NCBI RefSeq assembly: GCF_004346265.1
Contig: NZ_SMAP01000002.1
Coordinates: 186,001-250,000 of the forward strand
Source: Thermomonas haemolytica
GTDB lineage: Bacteria > Pseudomonadota > Gammaproteobacteria > Xanthomonadales > Xanthomonadaceae
Length of the DNA: 64,000 bases
Direction: 5' to 3'
Below are positions 56,252 through 64,000 of the stretch, in pieces. The first letter of the stretch is position 1. Each line of letters begins with the position of its first letter. The notes beneath the pieces were generated by a model, which saw nothing but the letters and a program-made list of their open reading frames with translations, was not told the DNA's origin and searched no databases. Made by a program: the position numbers and the translations under genes.

Positions 56252-57001
56252 ATGCCCGCCATGTCCCGCACCGCCATGCCCGCCGCGTTCGCCGTGTTCG
56301 CCGCCGCCCTGCTGCTGGCTGCCTGCCAGCGCGGCGAGGATCCGAAGGCTGCCGCCCAGGCCGCCGCCGCCCAGGCCGCGGCCAGGGAGCAGGCCGCCGC
56401 CGCGATGGAGAAGCAGTTCGAGGATGCGGTGGCGGCGCAGAACTGGCGCCTGGCCAAGGGCTATGCCGAAGTGCTGCAGGTGGACTATCCGACCACTGCC
56501 GCCGCCGCGCGGGTCAAGCCGCGCCTGGAGGAGGTGCGCGCCAAGGCCGAGGCCCAGGTGCAGCAGCAGCGGCTGGCCGCGCTGTGGAGCTACGACGACA
56601 TTCCGGTCGCCGGCGGCGGGCATCAGCTGTCGGCTGCGATCTACTCGCAGGAGCCGGTGGACACCGACGGCAGCGGTGCGCACCCGGTGCGGCTGATCTT
56701 CCGCGACCATCCGGCCTGGGGCCGCAGCGCTTACCTCGTGCTGCAGGCCGGCGACTTCGACTGCTACGCCGGCTGCCGGCTCAAGGTCACCCTGGACGGC
56801 CAGGTGCACACCCTGCCCGGCTCGCGCCCGAAGACCGACGAGGCCATCGCCATGTTCATCGACGACTGGAAGGGCTTGTGGAAGCTCGCCAAGTCCGGCA
56901 AGCAGCTGGCGATCGAATTCCCGACCAAGGCGGTCGGCGCGCGCACCGCCCAGTTCGAGGTCGGCGGGCTGGACCCGGCGAAACTTCCGAAATGGAACTG
57001 A
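56252..57001 (+). CDS. Uncharacterised lipoprotein, 249 residues
   Basis: The protein has a signal with lipobox LAAC, then an Ala/Gln-rich helix (AAAQAAAAQAAAREQAAAAMEKQFEDAV) and a possibly tetratricopeptide-like pair of helices (QNWRLAKGYAEVLQVDYPTTAAAARVKPRL). The C-terminal half (LIFRDHPAWGRSAYLVLQAGDFDCYAGCRLKV) is beta-rich with two cysteines. No named domain was recognised. ATG at 56252 is used; TTG one codon earlier and ATG at 56261 are alternatives. It follows the hydrolase by 27 bp. Confidence 0.72.
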   Translation: MPAMSRTAMPAAFAVFAAALLLAACQRGEDPKAAAQAAAAQAAAREQAAAAMEKQFEDAVAAQNWRLAKGYAEVLQVDYPTTAAAARVKPRLEEVRAKAEAQVQQQRLAALWSYDDIPVAGGGHQLSAAIYSQEPVDTDGSGAHPVRLIFRDHPAWGRSAYLVLQAGDFDCYAGCRLKVTLDGQVHTLPGSRPKTDEAIAMFIDDWKGLWKLAKSGKQLAIEFPTKAVGARTAQFEVGGLDPAKLPKWN

Positions 57002-57032
57002 AGGCGCGCGCGGCCCGCGCGGGCGCCGCGCC

Positions 57033-57968
57033 TCAGGCCAGCGCGTAGCCGAACTGCTGGCGGAACTGCTCGGCGAATTCGGCGTAGTCGAAGCGCTGGT
57101 TCTGGGTGCCGGGGTGTTCGACCTTGAGCGCGCCCATCAGGTTGCCCATGCGGCCGATGGTCTCCCAGTCGTAGCCCTTCTCGATCCCGAACAGCAACCC
57201 GGCGCGGAAGGCGTCGCCGCAGCCGGTGGGGTCGGTGACGCGGCGCTCGTGCGCCGGCGGGATGCGGTAGGTGGTGCCGTCGGCGTGGATCTCCGCGCCC
57301 TTGGGGCCGCGGGTGGTGATGTAGGCCTTCACCTTGCCGGCGATGTCGCGCTCGCTCCAGCCGGTGCGCTCCTGCAGCAGGTTGGATTCGTAGTCGTTCA
57401 CGCAGACGTAGTCGGCCTGCTCGATGAAGTGGCGCAGTTCCTCGCCGTTGAACAGCGGCATCGCCTGGCCGGGGTCGAAGATGAACGGGATGCCGGCCTC
57501 GGCGAACTCGCGCGCGTTCTGCAGCATGCCCTCGTAGCCGTCCGGGCTGACGATGCCGATGGTGACGCCCGGCACGTCCTTCACGTGGTTCTCGTAGCTG
57601 CGCATCATCGCGCCCGGGTGGAACGCGGTGATCTGGTTGTTGTCGTGGTCGGTGGTGATGAACGCCTGCGGGGTGAACAGCTCGTCGATCACCTTCACGT
57701 GCTCGAGGGTGATGCCCTGCTCGTTGAACCACTCGCGGTACGGGCCGAAATCGGCGCCGACGGTGGCCATCGGGATCGGGTCGCCGCCCAGCAGCTTGAG
57801 GTTGTAGGCGATGTTGCCGGCGCAGCCGCCGAATTCGCGGCGCATCCGCGGCACCAGGAACGACACGTTCAGGATGTGCACCTTGTCCGGCAGGATGTGG
57901 TTCTTGAACTGGTCGGGGAACACCATGATGGTGTCGTAGGCCAGCGAGCCGCAGATCAGGGCTGCCAT
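57033..57968 (-). CDS. PfkB-family carbohydrate/adenosine kinase
   Basis: The 311-residue protein belongs to the ribokinase/PfkB superfamily. It has the first signature FGGCAGNIAYNLKLLGGD and the second DPTGCGDAFRAGLLFG with the catalytic Asp (GCGD), plus an adenosine-kinase-like N-terminus (MAALICGSLAYDTIMVFPDQF). The substrate is not certain; adenosine or a sugar are both possible. ATG at 57968 is clear. A possible -10 box, TATCAT on the minus strand at 58003-58008, lies 35 bp upstream. Confidence 0.88.
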   Translation of the reverse strand: MAALICGSLAYDTIMVFPDQFKNHILPDKVHILNVSFLVPRMRREFGGCAGNIAYNLKLLGGDPIPMATVGADFGPYREWFNEQGITLEHVKVIDELFTPQAFITTDHDNNQITAFHPGAMMRSYENHVKDVPGVTIGIVSPDGYEGMLQNAREFAEAGIPFIFDPGQAMPLFNGEELRHFIEQADYVCVNDYESNLLQERTGWSERDIAGKVKAYITTRGPKGAEIHADGTTYRIPPAHERRVTDPTGCGDAFRAGLLFGIEKGYDWETIGRMGNLMGALKVEHPGTQNQRFDYAEFAEQFRQQFGYALA

Positions 57969-58086
57969 GGACGCCTCGGTCGTTAGGGATGCAGGGCCGC
58001 GAATGATACCCGCCCGGCCCGGCCGGCGGCACCGCCGCTGAATGCCGGCGGGGCGGTTCCTTGCCGCCGGCGGGGGGCGTTGCTAG

Positions 58087-59235
<1,149 letters not shown>

Positions 59236-59341
59236 CCGCCGCGGCGCGCACGCCGGGCCGCGCGCGCCGCGCCCGGCCCCGTTTCCTCGGCCGCTGGCCG
59301 TTCTCCCGGTTTCCCGACTTCCTCCGCGCAGCCCTCGCCCG

Positions 59342-60352
59342 ATGCCCCAGGCCGGTTCCCCTGCATCCCGCCCCGGCGATATCGCCGGCGTGCTGCGGTT
59401 GCTGGCCTATCTGGTGGCGGCCGGCGCGCTGATGGTGCTGGATTTCCGCGGCGGCTGGCTGCACGCCGCGCGCGCGCAGGCCGAGGCGCTGGTGCAGCCG
59501 CTGTGGTGGCTGGCGGCGCAACCGGCGCGGCTGGTGGTCGGTGTGCGCGAGAACGCGGTCTCGCGCAGCCAGCTGATCGCCGACAACGCGCGCCTGCGCC
59601 AGGCCCTGCTGCTGACCAACGCCCGCAACGCGCGCCTGCAGATGGTGGCGGCCGAGAACGCACGCCTGCGCGGCCTGCTCGACAGCGCCGCGCGTGCGCG
59701 CCTGGACGTGCAGCTGGCCGGCGTGCTCGACGTGGACCTCGATCCCAGCCGCCAGCGCCTGCTGCTGGACGCCGGCAGCCGCAGCGGCGTGCACGTGGGC
59801 CAGGTGGTGATCGACGACGGCGGCCTGCTGGGGCAGGTGATCGCCACCACCCCGGCGACCGCGACCGTGCTGCTGGTGACCGATCCCGACCACGCGGTGC
59901 CGGTGATGGTGGCGCGCAGCGGGGTGCGCCTGGTGGTGTACGGCACCGGCCGCAGCGACCTGCTGCGGCTGGCCGACGTGCCGCTGTCGGCGGACGTGCG
60001 CGCGGGCGACGAGCTGCTCACCTCCGGGCTTGGCGGCCGTTTCCCGCCGGGGTTCGCGGTGGGCCGGGTGGTCGCGCTGCGCGCCGACGACAGCCGCGCC
60101 TTCCTCGAGGCCGACGTGGTCCCCGCCGCGCAGCTCGACCGCGGCCGCGACGTGCTGCTGTTGCGCGGCTACCAGCCGCCGCTGCCGGCCTGCCCGCCGG
60201 CCCCGGCCGGCAAGAAGCCGGCCGTCGCGGCGCCTGCCGCTGGCGCCTGCGAGCCATCCACCGCGGTGTCGATGACGAAGGCAGCAACGCCCACGCCCGC
60301 CGTGGCGGCGCCCGCGGCCGCTGCCAGCCGTCCGCCGGAGCGTGCGCGATGA
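59342..60352 (+). CDS. mreC: Rod-shape protein MreC
   Basis: MreC is a bitopic inner-membrane protein that activates PBP2/RodA. The 336-residue protein has one membrane segment near residue 30, a coiled coil (NARLRQALLLTNARNARLQMVAAENARLRGLL), and the beta-barrel domain with VLDVDLDPSRQRLLLDAGSRSGVHVGQVVIDDGGLLGQV. The last 65 residues are Pro/Ala-rich. The stop overlaps mreD as ATGA. Confidence 0.94.
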   Translation: MPQAGSPASRPGDIAGVLRLLAYLVAAGALMVLDFRGGWLHAARAQAEALVQPLWWLAAQPARLVVGVRENAVSRSQLIADNARLRQALLLTNARNARLQMVAAENARLRGLLDSAARARLDVQLAGVLDVDLDPSRQRLLLDAGSRSGVHVGQVVIDDGGLLGQVIATTPATATVLLVTDPDHAVPVMVARSGVRLVVYGTGRSDLLRLADVPLSADVRAGDELLTSGLGGRFPPGFAVGRVVALRADDSRAFLEADVVPAAQLDRGRDVLLLRGYQPPLPACPPAPAGKKPAVAAPAAGACEPSTAVSMTKAATPTPAVAAPAAAASRPPERAR

Positions 60353-60828
60353 GCCGCCCGCGCAATACCTGGGTGCTGCCGCTCAGCCTCGCCGTGGCAC
60401 TGCTGCTGGGGCTGCTGCCGCTGCCGGATGCACTGCAGCCGCTGCGCCCGTACTGGCTGGCACTGGTACTGGCGTACTGGTTGCTGGAAGCGCCGGAACG
60501 GGTGGGCCTGGGCAGCGCGTTCGTGCTCGGCCTGCTGGCCGACCTCGCGTTCGGCAGCCTGCTCGGCGAGCAGGCGCTGCGGCTGGTGGTGCTGGCCTTC
60601 ATCCTGGAGCGCTTCCGCGCGCGCCTGCGCTTTTTCCCGATGTCGCAGCAGACCCTCGCGCTCGGCGTGCTGCTGTTCAACGACCGCGTCATCACTGCGG
60701 TGATCCACCTGCTGATGGGCGTGCCGCAGCTGGCCTGGGCCTACTGGCTGGCGCCGCTGCTGGGCATGCTGCTGTGGCCGCCGTTGCACCTGCTGCTGGA
60801 TACGGCGCGCCTGCGCCGGCGGGGCTGA
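60349..60828 (+). CDS. mreD: Rod-shape protein MreD
   Basis: The 159-residue integral membrane protein has five hydrophobic segments and the MreD pattern: RPYWLALVLAYWLLEAPERVGLGSAFVLGLLADLAFGSLLGEQAL, then FILERFRARLRFFPMSQQTLALGVL. It is coupled to mreC by ATGA and is followed by mrdA after three bases. Confidence 0.92.
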   Translation: MSRPRNTWVLPLSLAVALLLGLLPLPDALQPLRPYWLALVLAYWLLEAPERVGLGSAFVLGLLADLAFGSLLGEQALRLVVLAFILERFRARLRFFPMSQQTLALGVLLFNDRVITAVIHLLMGVPQLAWAYWLAPLLGMLLWPPLHLLLDTARLRRRG

Positions 60829-60831
60829 GCC

Positions 60832-62898
60832 ATGCTGCGGCGGGTGCGGCCACTCAAGGACCATGCCAGCGAGGCCGCGTTGTTCCGGCGGCGCGCACTG
60901 GTGGGCCTGCTGGCGGTGCTGGGCGGGCTGGCGGTGCTGGCCGGCTGGTATTTCAACCTGCAGGTGACCCAGCACGCGCTGTACGCCACCCGCTCCGACC
61001 GCAACCGCCTGCGCCTGGTGCCGGTGGCGCCGGCGCGCGGGCTGATCTACGACCGCAAGGGCCGCATCCTGGCCGACAACGTGGCCGCCTGGCGGCTGGA
61101 CGCGGTGCCCGAGCGCGCCGGCGACGGCGTGGCCCTGCTGCGCGCGCTGCAGGATGTCGTGACGCTGGATGCCGAGCAGCAGGAGCGCTTCCTGCGCGAG
61201 TATCGCGCGGCGCGCCCGTTCAAGCCGGTCACCCTCAAGCTGCGTCTCAGCGACGAGGAGGCCGCGCGTTTCGCCGCCAACCGCTGGCGCTTCCCCGGGG
61301 TGGACCTGGTGCCCTACCTCGGCCGGGTGTATCCGTACGGCGCGCTGTTCGCGCACGTGATCGGCTACGTCGGGCGCGCCGACGAGCGCGACCTGGAGAA
61401 GCTGGGCGAGGCCGCCGCGGCCTATACCCACGTCGGCAAGAGCGGGCTGGAGCGCTATTACGAGGATGAACTGCGCGGGCGCCCCGGCTACCGCCGGCTG
61501 GAGACCAACGTCGCCGGGCGCACCGTGCGCGCGCTGGATACCGTGCCCGCGGTGCCCGGGCACGACCTGCGGCTGTCGATCGACGCCGACCTGCAGCAGG
61601 CGATGGTGGATGCCTTCGGCGATCTCGAGGGCTCGGCGGTGGCGGTGGACCCGCGTACCGGCGAGGTGCTGGCGATGGTCAGCCTGCCGGCGTTCGACCC
61701 CAACCTGTTCGTCAACGGCATCAGCCGCGCCGATTTCGCCGCGCTCAACGACAACCCCTCGCGCCCGCAGTTCAACCGGGTGGTGCTGGGCGGGGTGGCG
61801 CCGGGCTCCACGGTCAAGCCGTTCCTGGGCCTGGCCGGGCTGGACAGCGGCGTGCGCCGGCCGGAGGACAAGGTGCTGTCCACCGGCATGTTCTACCTGC
61901 CCGGCTTCAAGCGCGGCTACGGCGACTCCCACCGCGGTGGCCACGGCTGGACCGACCTGCGCAAGTCGATCTACGAATCGGTCAACACCTACTACTACAA
62001 GCTGGCGCTGGACATGGGCATCGACCGCGTGGACCAGTACATGGGCAGCTACGGGTTTGGCCATCCCACCGGGATCGACCTCGCCGGCGAGATCGGCGGC
62101 ATCCTGCCGTCGCCGGCGTGGAAGGCGAAGTACGCGCGCACCCTCGGCCCCTGGTATCCGGGCGACACCGTGATCACCGCGATCGGCCAGGGCTTCTGGA
62201 AGGTGACCCCGCTGCAGCTGGCGCAGGGCACCGCCGGGCTGGCCACCGGCTGGCTGCGCCCGCCGCATCTGGTCAAGGACATCCGCGCCGGGTTCGACGC
62301 GCCGTGGCGGCCGGTGCCGCTGAAGCCGGAGCGCCGCATCAGCGACAGCGACGCGCACCTGCAGGTGGTGCGCGAGGGCATGATCGGCACCGTGCATGGG
62401 CCCGGCACCGCCACCAACATCCGCCCCGGCCTGACCTACCTGATCGCCGGCAAGACCGGCACCGCGCAGGTGGTCAGCCGGCGCGGCGACGCCGCGGTCA
62501 ACCCCAAGAGCCTGCCGATGAACCTGCGCCACCGCGCGTTGTTCATCGCCTATGCGCCGGCGGACGCGCCGCGGATCGCGATCGCGGTGGCGGTCGAGGG
62601 CGGCGGCTACGGCGCCGATACCGCCGCGCCGATCGCGCGCAAGGTGTTCGATGCCTGGCTGTTGGGCAAGATGCCGGCGCCGCAGCCGGTCGCGGGCGAG
62701 GGCGGCGCGGCCAGCGCGCGCGCGCGCCCGGATTTCTCGAACGTGCGCGGCAGCCCGGACGCGCAGCCGCTGCCGCCGTCGGCGACCCCCGCGGCCAGCC
62801 CCGCCGTCGCGCCCGCGCCGCGCCTGCCGGCGGCGACGCCTGCACCCGCGCCTGAGCCTGCGCCAGCGACGGCGCCCGCTGCCGGAGCGCCGCGATGA
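60832..62898 (+). CDS. mrdA: Penicillin-binding protein 2 (peptidoglycan transpeptidase of elongation)
   Basis: MrdA crosslinks new peptidoglycan during elongation, with RodA as glycosyltransferase. The 688-residue protein has an N-terminal membrane helix (residues 22-42), the pedestal domain with RGLIYDRKGRILADN, and the transpeptidase motifs S326-x-x-K (GSTVKPF), S383-V-N and K541-T-G. A low-complexity Pro/Ala tail of about 65 residues follows the catalytic domain. The gene starts 3 bp after mreD, and its stop overlaps rodA as ATGA. Confidence 0.96.
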   Translation: MLRRVRPLKDHASEAALFRRRALVGLLAVLGGLAVLAGWYFNLQVTQHALYATRSDRNRLRLVPVAPARGLIYDRKGRILADNVAAWRLDAVPERAGDGVALLRALQDVVTLDAEQQERFLREYRAARPFKPVTLKLRLSDEEAARFAANRWRFPGVDLVPYLGRVYPYGALFAHVIGYVGRADERDLEKLGEAAAAYTHVGKSGLERYYEDELRGRPGYRRLETNVAGRTVRALDTVPAVPGHDLRLSIDADLQQAMVDAFGDLEGSAVAVDPRTGEVLAMVSLPAFDPNLFVNGISRADFAALNDNPSRPQFNRVVLGGVAPGSTVKPFLGLAGLDSGVRRPEDKVLSTGMFYLPGFKRGYGDSHRGGHGWTDLRKSIYESVNTYYYKLALDMGIDRVDQYMGSYGFGHPTGIDLAGEIGGILPSPAWKAKYARTLGPWYPGDTVITAIGQGFWKVTPLQLAQGTAGLATGWLRPPHLVKDIRAGFDAPWRPVPLKPERRISDSDAHLQVVREGMIGTVHGPGTATNIRPGLTYLIAGKTGTAQVVSRRGDAAVNPKSLPMNLRHRALFIAYAPADAPRIAIAVAVEGGGYGADTAAPIARKVFDAWLLGKMPAPQPVAGEGGAASARARPDFSNVRGSPDAQPLPPSATPAASPAVAPAPRLPAATPAPAPEPAPATAPAAGAPR

Positions 62899-64000
62899 AG
62901 GGGCTGCTGTTCCTGCTGTTCGACCTGCTGCGGCGGTTCGTGCGCACCCTCGACCCGGTGCTGATGCCGGCCCTGCTGGTGCTGATGGGCATTGGCCTGG
63001 TGACCCAGTACAGCGCCAGCAACGAGTCGGTGCGCGGGGTGGCGATGCAGGGCGCGTTCTACCTGGTCGGGCTGGGCGGGCTGTGGGTGGTGTCGCGGCT
63101 GCCGGTGCCGCTGCTCAAGCAGGCGACGCCGGCGATCTTCGTGCTGTCGATGCTGCCGATGGTGGCGGTGCTGTTCATCGGTAGCGGCAAGTACGGCAAC
63201 CACTGGATCAACCTCGGCTTCTTCAACGTGCAGCCGGCCGAGCTGTGCAAGCTCACCCTGCCGATGCTGCTGGCCTGGCATTTCGACCGCCACCGGCTGC
63301 CGCCGTCGCTGCCGGTGCTGCTGGGCGCGCTGGCGATCATCGCGGTGCCGGTGGGCCTGACCCTGCTCCAGCGCGACCTCGGCACCGCGGTGCTGATCCT
63401 GGCCACCGGCGTGTTCGTGCTGTTCCTGGCGGGCACCTCGTGGTGGTGGTGGGGCGCGGCGGCGGCGCTCGGGGGCGGCGGGTTTGCCATCGCGATGTGG
63501 GCGCCGATGGAGTGGCTATGGTTCCTGCGGCCCTACCAGCAGGAGCGCATCCTCACCTTCCGCAGCCCCGACAACGACCCGATGGGCGCCGGCTGGAACA
63601 TCCTGCAGTCGCAGATCGCGATCGGCGGCGGCGGCCTGACCGGCAAGGGCTGGGGCCAGGGCACGCAGTCGCACCTGAACTACCTGCCCGAGCACACCAC
63701 CGACTTCGCGTTCTCGGTGCTGGCGGAGGATTTCGGCTGGCTCGGGGTGGCGCTGGTGCTGGCGCTCTACCTGCTGCTGATCGCGCGCTGCCTGTGGATC
63801 GCGGCGGAGTCGCGCGACGGCTATGGGCGCCTGCTGGCGGGGGCGATCGCGCTGTCGCTGTTCGCGTTCGTGTTCGTCAACGGCGGCATGATCGCCGGCC
63901 TGCTGCCGGTGGTCGGGGTGCCGATGCCGCTGCTCAGCTACGGCGGCACCTCGGCGGTGAGCATCCTGCTCGGCTTCGGCCTGGTGATGGCGATCCGCGC
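62895..64000 (+). CDS. rodA: RodA peptidoglycan glycosyltransferase, 3' end cut by window edge
   Basis: RodA is a SEDS-family membrane glycosyltransferase that polymerises lipid II during elongation. At least 368 residues are present, with the SEDS features GIGLVTQYSAS, WINLGFFNVQPAELCKL, LLQRDLGTAVLI, GWNILQSQIAIGGGGLTGKG, YLPEHTTDFAFSVLAEDFGWLG and LPVVGVPMPLLSYGGTS. The reading frame is open at base 64000. ATG overlaps the mrdA stop, consistent with a single operon. Confidence 0.95.
   Translation, partial: MKGLLFLLFDLLRRFVRTLDPVLMPALLVLMGIGLVTQYSASNESVRGVAMQGAFYLVGLGGLWVVSRLPVPLLKQATPAIFVLSMLPMVAVLFIGSGKYGNHWINLGFFNVQPAELCKLTLPMLLAWHFDRHRLPPSLPVLLGALAIIAVPVGLTLLQRDLGTAVLILATGVFVLFLAGTSWWWWGAAAALGGGGFAIAMWAPMEWLWFLRPYQQERILTFRSPDNDPMGAGWNILQSQIAIGGGGLTGKGWGQGTQSHLNYLPEHTTDFAFSVLAEDFGWLGVALVLALYLLLIARCLWIAAESRDGYGRLLAGAIALSLFAFVFVNGGMIAGLLPVVGVPMPLLSYGGTSAVSILLGFGLVMAIR

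Overview
The window is about 70% G+C, gene-dense chromosomal DNA from a gammaproteobacterium, most likely a member of the Xanthomonadaceae (Lysobacter/Luteimonas/Xanthomonas group). The case rests on family resemblance and gene order: the rho-trxA-rhlB neighbourhood, an RhlB with a long basic tail, ferrochelatase next to tatABC and a SYLF protein, and DUF2239 and DUF5916 proteins. Almost everything is core genome. No tRNA, rRNA, CRISPR array, prophage or obvious genomic island was seen. The only clearly mobile DNA is an IS110-family insertion sequence and two copies of a small structured repeat.

Layout. 1-3837 (minus): mlaFEDC-mlaA phospholipid transport operon; mlaA runs off the left edge. 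4071-4944 (plus): fluoride riboswitch, crcB and a DUF190 gene. 4945-6282: a 152-bp MITE-like repeat interrupted near its right end by an IS110 element carrying a probable bridge RNA. 6283-11877: unknown protein, AidB-like flavoprotein, small membrane protein, folE, DUF2239, an MFS exporter and an I78 inhibitor lipoprotein. 12025-15837: M61 peptidase, about 500 bp without a gene, and glnA with a sigma-54 promoter and a probable NtrC site. 16080-21817: uppP, a META lipoprotein, rho, trxA, rhlB. 21919-24389: ftsE, ftsX and a double-receiver protein, followed by the second, intact repeat copy.

24557-33458 (minus): tamB, tamA, glyS, glyQ. 33577-35279 (plus): a lone glutamine amidotransferase and a multi-pass membrane protein. 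35298-38229 (minus): RDD protein, tatC, tatB, tatA and a SYLF protein. 38328-40177 (plus): hemH and an alpha/beta hydrolase. 40232-43640 (minus): lipoprotein, YgjP-like metallopeptidase, rdgC, ttcA. Then a YdcH-like gene, plsB, a GAF-GAF-GGDEF-EAL protein, a lipoprotein and a DUF5916 outer-membrane barrel. 53288-57001 (plus): M1 aminopeptidase, lipase-like hydrolase, lipoprotein. 57033-57968 (minus): PfkB-family kinase. 58192-64000 (plus): mreBCD-mrdA-rodA rod-shape operon, cut by the right edge.

The main theme is the cell envelope: lipid asymmetry (Mla), phospholipid synthesis (PlsB), undecaprenyl recycling (UppP), outer-membrane assembly (TamAB), export (Tat), division (FtsEX) and elongation (Mre/PBP2/RodA), together with seven predicted lipoproteins. 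The most unusual signal is at 4941-6286. An IS110 element sits inside the terminal palindrome of a structured repeat, and its 5' non-coding end contains segments matching its own ends and the right side of its target, placed as expected for an IS110 bridge RNA.
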